NCBI RefSeq assembly: GCF_001894825.1 | Contig: NZ_BCWY01000022.1 | Span: 48,637 to 112,636, forward strand | DNA from: Rhodococcus jostii NBRC 16295 | GTDB lineage: Bacteria > Actinomycetota > Actinomycetes > Mycobacteriales > Mycobacteriaceae | DNA length: 64,000 bases | Direction of reading: 5' to 3' | Shown: piece after piece, positions 35,841-44,897 of the stretch | Layout of the letters: each line of letters begins with the position of its first letter | Position numbering within the stretch: the stretch's first letter is position 1 | The notes under the pieces: model-generated | Seen by the model: the letters and a program-made list of their open reading frames with translations, nothing else | The model's database searches: none | Told to the model about the DNA's origin: nothing | Position numbers and translations under genes: made by a program

Positions 35841-36611
35841 GTGAACAACTCGAAATCTCTTGTGGACCAACGCGTCATTATCACCGGCGGTACGAAGGGG
35901 ATCGGTTATGCGTGCGCAGAGCTGTTTGCACGGCGAGGCCACCAGGTGCTGATCTGCTCGCGGAATGCAGACCAGGTCGATACTGTGGCTGCGGAACTGA
36001 ACCAGCACAACGGTCACGTTGCCGGAATGGCCGCCGATCTGGCGGACCCGGAAGTGGGTAACAGCATTGTCGGTCGTTGTATCGATCTGTTCGGCGGGGT
36101 CGATCATCTTGTCAATAATGCTGGCATCTATCAGCCGATCGCCATGGTTGACATGACCGCCGAAGGATGGGATGCGAGTTTGCACAACAACTTGCGTGGT
36201 GCGGCACTCACCTCTGCCGCTGCGGCGCGTTCCATGCGGTCCACCGGCGGCGGATCGATCGTCAACATCGCCTCGATCAACGGTCTGGCGGCGGAAGCCA
36301 ACTTCGCGCCATACAACGCCGCGAAAGCCGGACTGATGTCTCTGACTCAGACCAGCGCCATTGAGTGGGCCGATGAAAATATCAGGGTCAACTGCGTTGC
36401 GCCCGGCTGCATACGAACACCGATGGTTGATCCCTTGGTTGCCGACCTATCCGATGAGGTCATCGCACGGTACGTACCGATGCGCCGACTCGGTATGCCG
36501 GCGGAGATCGCATCGGTGGTGGCCTTCCTTGTCTCCGACGATGCGAGTTACATCACGGGGCAAACCATCACTGTTGATGGTGGCACGCTGACCCGCCAGC
36601 CGATGCTCTAA
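35841..36611 (+). CDS. Short-chain dehydrogenase/reductase (FabG-like)
   Basis: A 256-residue [22 protein letters not shown], the catalytic serine in NIASING, YNAAKAG with Tyr and Lys, and the C-terminal segment [12 protein letters not shown]. An SD GAAAGGAG precedes the start. All catalytic residues are intact. It is the last complete gene of region 3; its substrate is unknown, and its distance from the DHDPS operon (3.4 kb, with the transporters between) leaves its pathway role open. Confidence 0.9.
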   Translation: MNNSKSLVDQRVIITGGTKGIGYACAELFARRGHQVLICSRNADQVDTVAAELNQHNGHVAGMAADLADPEVGNSIVGRCIDLFGGVDHLVNNAGIYQPIAMVDMTAEGWDASLHNNLRGAALTSAAAARSMRSTGGGSIVNIASINGLAAEANFAPYNAAKAGLMSLTQTSAIEWADENIRVNCVAPGCIRTPMVDPLVADLSDEVIARYVPMRRLGMPAEIASVVAFLVSDDASYITGQTITVDGGTLTRQPML

Positions 36612-36712
36612 AGAAAGATTGGGCTGCCTGGCGCAGGGCGCGACGACGCTGGCGTTTTAGGAGGTGCCGAGTTGGCGTCGCTTTCTCCGCGAAGTTTTCC
36701 GCAGCAGTCCAC

Positions 36713-37180
36713 CTAAAGGGACGCCGTGAGGACAGGCCCCGACACCAATCCCTGGTGTCGATGAAGGAGTGCCCCATCTTCTCCGCTCTCCCTAAAATTT
36801 TCGCGGCTGTACTCGCGCAATTTTTCGAGCAATCGAAACAGTACTGCGGTCCCGGACTGGGCACGGATGAGAGTCGACGTGTCCACCAGCGACGGCAGCA
36901 CTGCGATCAGATCGTCCGGCGTCCTCCGTCACCGTAGATGTCCTCTGTCGCATCGAGTTCGACGCTACTGGCGAACACCGACAGTCGAGATCACAGGAGT
37001 GTTTCCGCGGGGTGCAGAGGTGGTAACTCCAGTCGATGCACCACCGCAGCGTCTGCTGCGGTGTCGGGGCCCTGGGCTGTCCCGACTCATAGAAGCGTAG
37101 CGGTCGGTGAGTCGACTGAGGATCTGCTCAGGCGACATCGCCGAGAGCCTGGCGGCCGCCAATTCGATCGGAAGCGGCAA
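36713..37180 (-). pseudogene. Decayed ATPase-type (LAL/AfsR-like) transcriptional regulator
   Basis: In one frame LPIELAAARLSAMSPEQILSRLTDRY is the sensor-2 region of the NB-ARC-like ATPase in many actinobacterial regulators. The following QQTLRWCIDWSY is present but in another frame. Further on LVDTSTLIRAQSG and RLLEKLREYSRENF match the segment after it, again frameshifted. The N-terminal Walker part and the C-terminal helix-turn-helix are not found. It is a clear relic with at least two frameshifts and no function. Confidence 0.75.
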
Positions 37181-37805
37181 AACCTTCCGGTCGCTGACAG
37201 ATCTGTGTCATCGTGCCCTTGTTGTCCTCGGTGGGTGGGAACCCCTGGACAGCGGCGGCCGCTCGTTCCGCAAACAAGGTAACCGTGTCATGCCCGAGCA
37301 TCCCCTGCAGCGACGGCTCTCTGTCTGGACCAGGAACCGCGAGCGGCGGAGCTTGCCCTTGGCTGGCACTCTGGGCTTGCCGCGGAACGCGCGTCCGTCC
37401 AGCCCAGCCTGGGTAGGAGGCTCAGTACCGCGGCCGACGGGTGGTCGGGACTGAATGCAAGGGTCGGCTGCACCACGAGGCCGTCTTCGCAGTCGTGCGC
37501 CTCAGTCCGAGCGATAGGACGATATGCGATCACACCAGGGCGCCGGTCTGGCATGTGGTTCGACTGGGGTATGTCCGCCGTGCTCGCAGTGAGCCCTCAG
37601 GGGAGCCGGAGCAGCCGGATCTTCAGCACTAGCCGGGCAAATGTGCCGGGTAATCGTCGGGTATTGGCAGAGATGCGGTGTCGGGGATCGGGACGGCGAC
37701 CTCGGGCGTGACGGCCGAGCAGCTCGGAGACCGCGCATGAGCTCGCGGTCGTAGCGGTGAGGTCCGCGCAACGTGGAGAGCCCAAAGAGTTTGCGGCGTC
37801 GGCGC
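37181..37805. other. Stretch without a supported gene
   Basis: Short frames only; some may be further debris of the regulator on the left (a frame at 37440-37550 has a similar composition), but I cannot place any of it in a family. Confidence 0.5.
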
Positions 37806-37993
37806 TCAGTACAGCGGGTCATGGCGGATGTTACAAGCGTCGACTACGGCGGCCATCAATCGATACTTGGTTGTGCGGACCATTGACGGTGATCCCACGA
37901 CTTCGATGTCGTGATCGGTCCAGTCCGCGTATCCGGCGACCACACGGCTGATCTGTCCGGTGAGTGGATCGTGGACCCCGCCCGAGGCGTGCG
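37806..37993 (-). pseudogene. C-terminal part of an interrupted flavohemoprotein
   Basis: The frame gives AHASGGVHDPLTGQISRVV, DWTDHDIEVVGSPSMVRTT and a stop at 37806. This is the end of the NAD-binding domain of a globin-reductase. It is the missing end of the gene broken at 40774: joining the two after removing the IS21 element and one 7-bp repeat gives VSRTAHASGG with no frameshift. The whole gene would be 386 codons plus stop. Confidence 0.85.
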
Positions 37994-38000
37994 CCGTTCG
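37994..38000. repeat. Target-site duplication, left copy
   Basis: CCGTTCG directly before the left end of the IS21 element, and again at 40774-40780 directly after its right end. Confidence 0.85.
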
Positions 38001-38061
38001 TGTCGCTTGCCAGGGTGATGGGACCACCTCGTTGCCACGAGCATGGGACCACCCGAAGGTG

Positions 38062-38874
38062 TCATCGAGCATCGACCTCGCCTTCTGAACTGTCAACCGC
38101 GCCATGCCCCGGACGGGTGCGTTGCCGGTAGGACGGGCCCTCGATGACGAGGGTGTGCGCCGAGGAGGTGAGCCGGTCGATCGCCGACTGCGCGAGCAGG
38201 GCATCGGTGGTCATCGACAGCCACTCGGAGGGCTCCCTGTTCGAGCTGACGATCGTCGCCTTGCGGCGGTGGCGCTCCACGACCAACTCGTAGAAGTCGT
38301 TGGTCTCGGTCGCGTCCAGGGGCCGAAGCGCAAAATCGTCGAGGACCAGGAGATCGACGGTGGCGATGCGCCGCATCTCCGCCTCGACCGAGTTGTCGAG
38401 CCGGGCGGCGCGCAGACGGGCGAACAGCTTGTCGGCGCGGGCGCAGAGCACCGTCATCCGGCGCCGGATCGCGACGTGCCCGAGGGCGGTCGCCAGGTGC
38501 GTCTTGCCCACCCCCACCGGTCCCAGAACCAGAACCGAGTGGCCGGCCTCGGCGAACCGCAGCGACACCAGATCCGACAGCAGGGATCGGTCGTAGCGGA
38601 GGTCGTCGAGGGCGTTCCAGGTGCCGATTCGCATCGACTGATCCAGACCGGCCTTCGCCGACCGTAAAGTGGCCGAGCGTGATTCCCGCCGGGATACCTC
38701 GTCGGCGAGCAGCAGCTCCAGGAATGCGACGTGGCTGAGCTGGTGCTGGCGGGCCAGGGCGAGTCGCTCGGGCAGGGTGTCCTTGAGGGCGCCGAGTTTG
38801 AGTGTTTTGAGGAGGGCGATCAGGTCGGCGCCGATCGGATCGACCGGCCCCGTGGGGGCGGGTGGGGTGGTCAT
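38062..38874 (-). CDS. istB: IS21-family helper ATPase IstB
   Basis: A 270-residue AAA+ protein of the DnaC/IstB type. The Walker A motif is GPVGVGKTHLATAL; the Walker B region is VDLLVLDDFALRPL; then come SSNREPSEW (sensor 1) and SAIDRLTSSAHTLVIEG. It assists transposition by target capture and by regulating the transposase. The start overlaps the istA stop (ATGA). The protein is full length, and its last 15 residues come from the end region of the element. Confidence 0.93.
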   Translation of the reverse strand: MTTPPAPTGPVDPIGADLIALLKTLKLGALKDTLPERLALARQHQLSHVAFLELLLADEVSRRESRSATLRSAKAGLDQSMRIGTWNALDDLRYDRSLLSDLVSLRFAEAGHSVLVLGPVGVGKTHLATALGHVAIRRRMTVLCARADKLFARLRAARLDNSVEAEMRRIATVDLLVLDDFALRPLDATETNDFYELVVERHRRKATIVSSNREPSEWLSMTTDALLAQSAIDRLTSSAHTLVIEGPSYRQRTRPGHGAVDSSEGEVDAR

Positions 38875-40607
38875 CGTGGCTCCTTCGTGTCGGTGTTGCC
38901 GCCGAGGATCACCGTCAGATGCCCGGTCCTCTCGGTGGCACTATCGGTCCCGGCAGTGGCAGGGGTGGTTCGCTCGGTGGCAACGCCGGTCCCGGTAGTG
39001 GCGACGCTGGTCCCGGTGGTGGCAGGTGTGGTCCTGTCGGTGGCGAACTCGGCGGGGTCGCGGGTGAATCGGGACGGTGCCGCCGACCCGGCGGCCGGCA
39101 GCAGCGGTGCGGTGGTCTCGGTGGCGCGTTCGAGCATCGAGGCGATCTTGCTCACCGACACCACATCCAGATCCAGCGCCGTCGAACATGCGGACTCGAC
39201 CGGGCCGGGCCCGTAGCGGCGGACCAGCCCGAGCAGCCGGTAGACCGCCCTCATCCGGATCCAGGGCAACGGATCGTCGAGCAGTCTTTCGGCGTAGATG
39301 CCGATGGCGCGGCCGTGCCCGGCGCAGGTGCCGATCAGTCGGTCCAGGTCCCGCATCGCGTATCCGACCTTCTCGGTGGGCAGGTCCTCCGGGTCGGTGC
39401 TGCGCCCACCGGCGGGCTGGCGCGGGTGCACCTTCACCAGGTTTCCGCGGGCGTAGAACTTCACCAGCGCACTGTCGGCCCGGGCCTCGAGCACACTGCC
39501 GATCCACTGTCCCGGGATCGAATACAGTGCCTTGGCGACCTCGGCATGGAAGTCGCGGTGCACCTTGACCTGTTTGAAGATCGGCACGTCGTAGACCGGT
39601 GGGACGGGCAGCAGCATCGGTGCCTCGTCCTCGTCGAACACCTCGAGTGGGCGGGCGGCGGTGGTGCCGTGGGTCCGCATCCCGGCGGTGTCACGGCACC
39701 ACGCTTCGGCACGCTGTTGCGCCTCGGCGAGATCAGCGAAGTCCTCACCGGCCCAGTAGTTTCCACGTACATATTGAACTGCGCGCTCGACCCTAGGTTT
39801 GTCCTTTGGGGATCGGATCCGGGCCGGGTCCGTCACGAACCCGGTGTGCTGGGCGTAGTCCAGCCAGCCCTGCGACAGCCGCGGGTTGACCGCGTCCGCG
39901 TCGGTCACCACCGGTCTCAGGTTATCGGGGATCAGGACCTTGAAGACACCTCCGAAGAAGGTCCACGCCGCCTCGCAGCCGGCGATCACCGCCGCCAGGG
40001 TCTGCGAGTACGTCAGCCACACGAACATGTGCCGCGAGTACACGGCGGTGAAGATCAGTGCGTGCACCTTGCGGCGCCGCCCGGTGTCCGGATCGGTCAG
40101 ATAGCCCAGGTAGCCGAAGTCGATCTGGCATTCGTTGCCGGGATCGCCGTCGACGATGCGGACGGTGGTGTCTTTGCGGCCGAAACCGCACCGCTCGGTG
40201 GCGAATCGGTGCAACGTCCGATACGGCACCACACAGCCCTGGCGGGCCAGCAGCGTTTCGATCTTGGTGATCGTCAGCGGTGGATGGTTCCCCTCGCCGG
40301 CCACCCACGCCCGAATCTGGTCCTCGAATCCCAGCAGCTGGTCCCAGGCGGCGCCGTGTCCGCTCGGGCGGGCCGGGCGCACCGCCTCGATCACCGTCCC
40401 GATCAGCCCGTCGTCGAGGGCGTCGACACCGTCGCCGCGCTGCAGCCCCGCGGCCTGGGCGGCCTCGATGTATCGGCGCACGGTCTTGCGGTCCACCCCG
40501 CAGTGCGCCGCAATCGTGCGCAATCCCGGCGGCCGGGACCCGGGCACCCCGAGCCAGACCCGGAGCACTTCCTTGACTTCGTTCACATTGACCTCCCGAA
40601 ACGCCAT
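38871..40607 (-). CDS. istA: IS21-family transposase IstA
   Basis: A 578-residue DDE transposase. The N-terminal helix-turn-helix (VNEVKEVLRVWLG and GVDRKTVRRYI) binds the ends; the rve/DDE core includes CQIDFGYLGYL, then VLIPDNLRPVV with the second aspartate, and PKDKPRVERAVQYVRG with the glutamate. The last about 60 residues are an unusual Thr/Ala/Gly-rich repeated tail (TTPATTGTSVATTGTG and similar) that is coded by imperfect tandem repeats at about 38935-39045. The tail is likely dispensable. The gene is otherwise of normal length. Confidence 0.93.
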   Translation of the reverse strand: MAFREVNVNEVKEVLRVWLGVPGSRPPGLRTIAAHCGVDRKTVRRYIEAAQAAGLQRGDGVDALDDGLIGTVIEAVRPARPSGHGAAWDQLLGFEDQIRAWVAGEGNHPPLTITKIETLLARQGCVVPYRTLHRFATERCGFGRKDTTVRIVDGDPGNECQIDFGYLGYLTDPDTGRRRKVHALIFTAVYSRHMFVWLTYSQTLAAVIAGCEAAWTFFGGVFKVLIPDNLRPVVTDADAVNPRLSQGWLDYAQHTGFVTDPARIRSPKDKPRVERAVQYVRGNYWAGEDFADLAEAQQRAEAWCRDTAGMRTHGTTAARPLEVFDEDEAPMLLPVPPVYDVPIFKQVKVHRDFHAEVAKALYSIPGQWIGSVLEARADSALVKFYARGNLVKVHPRQPAGGRSTDPEDLPTEKVGYAMRDLDRLIGTCAGHGRAIGIYAERLLDDPLPWIRMRAVYRLLGLVRRYGPGPVESACSTALDLDVVSVSKIASMLERATETTAPLLPAAGSAAPSRFTRDPAEFATDRTTPATTGTSVATTGTGVATERTTPATAGTDSATERTGHLTVILGGNTDTKEPR

Positions 40608-40773
40608 GCCCGTCCGCCTTCGTGACCGGGGATACCGACACGACGATCCAACGAGCGATCCGACGGGACTTCGGCGCGACGCGCCGGGGTGGTCCCATAA
40701 CTGGCAATCCGAGTGGTCCCATGAGGGTGGCAGAAATCAGGTCAAGACGGTCCCATGCTCATGGCAGGCGACA

Positions 40774-40780
40774 CCGTTCG
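40774..40780. repeat. Target-site duplication, right copy
   Basis: CCGTTCG, identical to 37994-38000, immediately right of the IS21 element. Confidence 0.85.
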
Positions 40781-41746
40781 CGAGACCCACCATGGATTGT
40801 CGCTGTACTCGGTTACCGTAATGACGGTCAGCCGCGGATTCGTTCGCGTCAATGCCCACAGCATGTCGAGGTCGTACAGGTCACATGGGTAGGTGCCGCC
40901 GACAAAGAGATGCGTCCGAGGGTTGTCGCCGCGCTGCGCGGTTTCGATCAACTGCGCTCGCAAAGGAGCGATTCCGGTGCCTTCACCGATCATGTGCCGA
41001 CTTCGGCGCGGTTCTCGCCACACACCGAGGGAACCAAGTGGTGATCCGATCAGCCAGGTGTCGCCGATCTGTGATTCTCCGACGATCGCGGGACTCACCC
41101 AGCCACCGGATACTCGTCGGACATGGAACTCGACGATCCGGTCCGGAGTGGGTGGCGTTGCCAACGACAGGTAGCGCCACATTCTGGGACGGTTCGGTAC
41201 CTGCACGCTGACATACTGTCCCGGTTCATACGACATCGTGTGGTCGAGTTCCAGCCGCACGATGGCGAGGTCGCCGAGTACTCGGCGGTGTTCGATCACC
41301 GTGCCCACACGCGTCGGCGGTCCCTCGTCGGAGTTGGCGGCCTCGGTCATGATCGAGGCAATGAGTGCGATCGTCAGTCGCCACGCGTGATCCGTCTCGT
41401 CGGTCCAGAGTTCAGGTCCGGCAAGGTCGGCCAGCGCGGCGGCGAATGCCTCACCTACGGCGATGTAGTGCTCCTCTGTGACTCCGTATTTGCGGTGATC
41501 TCGTCCGAGTTGGGCTAGCAGCGGGAGTACGGATTCCGGCGTCTCGAGTTGGTCGATGACGTACCTGATCGCCCGCATCAGCCGATCGCGTTGCGTGTCC
41601 ATCGCTGCCGGGAAGTGCTGGCGGGTCTCGGGATGCGTCGCAAACAGAATGGCGTAGAAGGAACGTGCGAACTTCTCCTCGCCCTCAGGGATCGCTCCGA
41701 TAGATTTGAAGCTTGATCGGACGAGTGAAATCGTCAGGGGATCCAC
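40774..41746 (-). pseudogene. Flavohemoprotein (globin plus FAD/NAD reductase), interrupted by IS21
   Basis: The first about 324 codons of a flavohemoglobin-type protein. The globin domain (residues 1-about 135) has a proximal-histidine segment LGRDHRKYGV; then RVGTVIEHRRVLGDLAIVRLELD and PRMWRYLSLATPP begin the FAD domain, and MIGEGTGIAPLRAQLIE the NAD domain. At 40774 the reading frame enters the IS21 end and stops at 40742. The remaining 62 codons are at 37806. The family detoxifies nitric oxide or serves as a reductase; here it is broken. The GTG at 41746 lacks a clear SD. Confidence 0.85.
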
Positions 41747-42519
41747 GGCAATCGGTGCCCTCTTGTTTTCGTTCAGAATGGTTCGTGATGTCGATTCTGT
41801 CCTCCCCCGGATGAATCACGCTGATCGTGGTGACGTGAGCGGCGTGCCGGGGTGGAGCGAGTGTAGATGATGCTGAAGCGCTGAACAGCGCCTACGTCGA
41901 TCGGGCCGACCGAATGGCGGCGGTTCGCATTGCACCGGGCCTCGTGATCGAGATGTCTGGTCCGTCGTAGCTGACGATGCGATGTGGGGTCGCGAGTTCT
42001 CCAGGCCAGTAGTCGCAGGGGTGTTTGGTCCTGTCTGCAGGCGGCCAGCAGTCGGCGGCGGTGACGGCGGTCGGCACTGAGGGCATCGTCAATCTCACCT
42101 CATCGATTGGGCGGATGGATCCTGTCGGTTTCCGTTTCGCGGATTTGGGCGACTCCATCCGGGTGTTTCTCTCGGATTACACACCTGGTGGGGCGTTCGC
42201 GGGCACGCCGTGGTGATTTTCGGTCGAATACGAAACGAATCAGCAGGATTCCACTACCAATTGGCGACCGCAGCGATCACCTGCTCGGGTCTGCGGCAGA
42301 CTGCGGCCTGCCGCACTTGTGACGGCGCGGCATGGTCTGGCCGAACAGGTTCACGACACGAACTCGAATCTGCGGGGTTGAATCACGGCGCTTCATCGTT
42401 GGTTGGTGTGGATCGGCAGGCGCGAATGTGTCTCCGACCTATGGGTAGTCCGGTGATTGCCCCGGCAGGGCCGCGCATCAGGGATCTTTCATGTCGCAAA
42501 AGCTGACAGAAATTAGTAA
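41747..42519. other. Stretch without a supported gene
   Basis: Several short frames on both strands, none with a family match or SD. It separates the interrupted flavohemoprotein from the SCP2 operon. Confidence 0.55.
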
Positions 42520-42548
42520 TTGACGAGTGAAAAATCAATGCCTACGGT
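42520..42548 (+). promoter_or_regulatory. Putative promoter of the SCP2/membrane-protein operon
   Basis: TTGACG at 42520 and TACGGT at 42543 with a 17-base spacer, in locally AT-rich sequence, 136 bases before the first SCP2 gene. The -10 is only a TAnnnT match. Confidence 0.45.
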
Positions 42549-42683
42549 AATTCTGGATGTGAGCGGTATCACTCGGCACTGTCGCGGCGTGCTGTGCGTC
42601 AGCGCCGAGGCTCCCTCCAGTCTAGTGAAATGTGCATCTGCACAGCCTATTTGAGACAGATTTACCGAAGAGGAGTCGAACCG

Positions 42684-43097
42684 ATGACCGACAAGCTGTT
42701 GTTTTTCTCGCAGGAGTGGTGCGAACTGGCGCTCGAGGCTGTCAACGCGAACGCGGAGGTGTACAAGGGATTCAAGGACCCCGATTCGTTCACCAACCGT
42801 ATGGAATTCGGCACCATCGGTAAAGACGATGTGGCCTGCCATATCGAGTGGGAGCAGGCCAAGATCATCTCCTGGACGATCCGCAAGTTCGACGAGAGCG
42901 ACCTGTGGTTGAAGATCAACGGAACCCTCGAGACGTGGCAGCGCGCGGCCGAGGGCGACGCCGAAGGCGGAAAACTGCTGCTGGCCGGAAAGGTCAAATT
43001 CGCCAAGGGCCCGATGTCGGCGGCCATCGAAAACGCCGGCGCCTTCAACAATTTCCTGTTGTCGTGGGGGCAGGTGCCCACGGACTGGGACGTGTGA
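42684..43097 (+). CDS. SCP2 sterol-carrier-type lipid-binding protein, copy 1
   Basis: A 137-residue protein with SD AGGAG and an ATG at 42684. It resembles single-domain SCP2 proteins: an N-terminal helix (FFSQEWCELALEAVN), beta strands through CHIEWEQAKIISWTI, SDLWLKINGTLETWQ and KLLLAGKVKFAKGPM, and a C-terminal helix SAAIENAGAFNNFLLSW. The fold holds lipids, sterols or fatty acyl groups in a hydrophobic tunnel. It has no signal peptide, so it should be cytoplasmic. It starts a seven-gene rightward operon. The ligand is unknown. Confidence 0.8.
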   Translation: MTDKLLFFSQEWCELALEAVNANAEVYKGFKDPDSFTNRMEFGTIGKDDVACHIEWEQAKIISWTIRKFDESDLWLKINGTLETWQRAAEGDAEGGKLLLAGKVKFAKGPMSAAIENAGAFNNFLLSWGQVPTDWDV

Positions 43098-43112
43098 CCC
43101 GATAATAAACGG

Positions 43113-43163
43113 CCCGTGTGGGACTTGCGTGTTCTCGAGGCGAGTCCCGCGCAGGGGCCGATG
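43113..43163 (+). terminator. Imperfect hairpin between the SCP2 genes
   Basis: CGGCCC and GGGACT on the left pair with AGTCCC and GGGGCCG on the right, with bulges. It could weaken transcription downstream of the first gene or protect its mRNA end; it is not followed by a T run. Confidence 0.35.
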
Positions 43164-43202
43164 TGACATATCGCCGACCCCTGCTGTGAAAGGCCATGAT
43201 CA

Positions 43203-43658
43203 ATGACCACTGTTGAATCCGAGACATACCCGGTCACCCTGTACGACGGGGAGGACGCGAACGGCGTTGCCAGCATCGTCGGGATGCTGATCGGGCAGAA
43301 CATCGAAAACTTCCCGTCCCGAGTCAAGTTCGCACGCAAGATCTCGCGGCCGGTGTCGATCTACAGCACCGACACCGACAGTGCCTGCACGATCGTGTTC
43401 GGCGCCGACGAGGCAATTGTCTACAACGACATCGTGGGTCGGCCCAGCGTCACCATCAGTGCCAGCGTGGATCAGATCCTCGACGTGTCACAATTGCCGA
43501 TGAAAGCAGGCGGGCTGATCCCGGTGGGCTTCTTCACCAACCGTGGGATGACGGTGCTCGGCGGAATCCTCACTCACAAGCTCGTGGTAAAGGGTCTTCT
43601 CACCCACACCCTGACGGCATTGCGCACCATTGCGCTGGTCTCGGTCGTCGAGTCATGA
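43203..43658 (+). CDS. SCP2-like protein, copy 2
   Basis: A 151-residue cytoplasmic protein with SCP2-like order of elements: DANGVASIVGMLIGQNIENFPSRVKFARKI, then beta strands through SACTIVFGADEAIVYNDIVGRPSVTISAS, QILDVSQLPMKAGG, and a final helix. The segment Q..L..PMKAGGLIPVGFF resembles SCP2 proteins in actinobacterial lipid/terpene gene sets. It overlaps the next gene by 4 bases (ATGA). It differs enough from copy 1 to suggest a heteromeric or two-step lipid relay. Confidence 0.65.
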   Translation: MTTVESETYPVTLYDGEDANGVASIVGMLIGQNIENFPSRVKFARKISRPVSIYSTDTDSACTIVFGADEAIVYNDIVGRPSVTISASVDQILDVSQLPMKAGGLIPVGFFTNRGMTVLGGILTHKLVVKGLLTHTLTALRTIALVSVVES

Positions 43659-44302
43659 CGGCGATCTCGGGCCGGAACCGTCACACCCTCGATGCCGAGG
43701 CCACTATGCCGATCGCATCACCCGATGAGATCGCACCGGACGGATTCGCCGAGCAGCCGCGGCGCGCCTCGACCCGAATGAATGTGGCGCGCGTCCTCGT
43801 GGTTCTCGCGCTGATTCCGGTGGGTGCGCTATACCTGTATCCCCGGATCTACGACTTGACGGCCACGCCCTATCGGCTCGACCAAGCGGTGGTGTCCGCC
43901 GGCAACTACAACCCCGCACTGGATCAGATCGTCGAACACGAAAAGGTCACACTGGCCGCGTTCGACGCGCTCGACAAGATGAAGTCGTCATTGGCGAGTG
44001 TCCTGAGCACCGATGCGGCCGTGACCACCGAACTCAACACCCTCACCGGGCAAATCGCCGGCGACGTGCAGAAGACCCTCGACCTCGCCGGCGCGAACGT
44101 AAGCGATCTCGTCGCCTCGCTCGACACATTGACCGCGCACATCGGCTCACTACAGCAGCCGGTCGACGGCGCCACGGCGGCTGTCGCCGCCGACCGCGCC
44201 ACCTTGGACGCCATCCTCACCGACGCACGATCCACCGCCGCAAAGGTCCACAGCGCCCGCCTGTCAGCGGAAGAATCGGCCAACGACCTGTCTGGAAAGT
44301 AG
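43655..44302 (+). CDS. Single-pass membrane-anchored helical protein 1 (unknown family)
   Basis: A 215-residue protein. An N-terminal cytoplasmic stretch of about 43 residues precedes one hydrophobic helix (about 44-62, VARVLVVLALIPVGALYLYP). The rest is almost wholly helical-looking and rich in Ala, Leu, Thr and Asp with heptad-like spacing (VLSTDAAVTTELNTLTGQIAGDVQKTL), predicted to lie outside the membrane. There is no cysteine and no enzyme motif. It resembles in layout, not in sequence, the helical tails of MCE proteins. The start overlaps the SCP2 gene. Function unknown. Confidence 0.6.
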   Translation: MTAISGRNRHTLDAEATMPIASPDEIAPDGFAEQPRRASTRMNVARVLVVLALIPVGALYLYPRIYDLTATPYRLDQAVVSAGNYNPALDQIVEHEKVTLAAFDALDKMKSSLASVLSTDAAVTTELNTLTGQIAGDVQKTLDLAGANVSDLVASLDTLTAHIGSLQQPVDGATAAVAADRATLDAILTDARSTAAKVHSARLSAEESANDLSGK

Positions 44303-44312
44303 GAGAAGTACC

Positions 44313-44846
44313 GTGATTTTCTTCGGACGCCGCGGCGGGCCGGCGCGCCTGGTTCTCTCGATCGTCGCGGTGGGTGTTCTCGGCCTGCTCGCCTTCGTCG
44401 TGTTCAACCTGAACACCCGACTCGACAACCAGCAGCGCGCCAACGAGACGAGCATCTCAGCCTCCCAAGGCATCGTCGACGTCAATGACCGACTGACCAA
44501 TCAGCTCCACCAGCTCACTGAACTCACCCGCACCGCGCAGACCGCACTCGATGCCACCTCCGCGCTCGGGCCGTTGCTGACCAAGCTGGATGAAGCGATC
44601 ACCCCAGTAGCGCAGATGCTTGCCAGCAGCACCGACGTGGCACAACTGACGAACGAGCAACTGGCCAACATCCAGGGCATCCTCGGCGAGGTCCAGAACA
44701 CCGTGCTCCCGCTCGTGTCGTCAGCGGAAGCGTTCGGCGACCAGGGACGCCAGCTGCTGGCCATCGTTCAGGGCCTCGTCAGCGACCTGCAGGGTTCGGT
44801 CGCGGCCGCGCAGACCATCAACCAGATGCTTCCGCTCCCGGGCTGA
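44313..44846 (+). CDS. Single-pass membrane-anchored helical protein 2 (unknown family)
   Basis: A 177-residue protein; the GTG at 44313 has AGGAGAA just upstream. A short basic start (FGRRGGPAR) is followed by one transmembrane helix (about 11-31), then a long helical segment with regular Leu/Ala heptads (DRLTNQLHQLTELTRTAQTAL, QLTNEQLANIQGILGEVQNTV) ending LPLPG. The positive-inside rule puts the C-terminal part outside the cytoplasm. No family recognised. It follows protein 1 by 10 bases. Confidence 0.6.
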   Translation: MIFFGRRGGPARLVLSIVAVGVLGLLAFVVFNLNTRLDNQQRANETSISASQGIVDVNDRLTNQLHQLTELTRTAQTALDATSALGPLLTKLDEAITPVAQMLASSTDVAQLTNEQLANIQGILGEVQNTVLPLVSSAEAFGDQGRQLLAIVQGLVSDLQGSVAAAQTINQMLPLPG

Positions 44847-44897
44847 ACCCACCTTCTTCCTCCAACCGATCTGTACCTACTCTCGACTGGACGTGAA

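Larger units (their letters stand above)
38001..40773 (-). mobile_element. Complete IS21-family insertion sequence
   Basis: A 2773-bp element with istA and istB overlapping by 4 bases. Its ends are inverted repeats: TGTCGCTTGCCAGGGTGATG on the left and TGTCGCCTGCCATGAGCATG on the right (read inwards). Internal copies of ATGGGACC (two on the left, three on the right) are typical transposase-binding sites of this family. It is flanked by a 7-bp direct repeat and has cut a flavohemoprotein gene. Both genes look intact, so the element may be active. Confidence 0.92.

Noticed and set aside
38935..39045. A CRISPR-like or minisatellite repeat array
   Set aside because: The repeats are imperfect, have no unique spacers and lie in frame within istA.
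38862..40625. A 587-codon rightward open frame opposite istA
   Set aside because: It mirrors the transposase codons, has no family similarity or SD, and is explained by the GC-rich third positions of istA.
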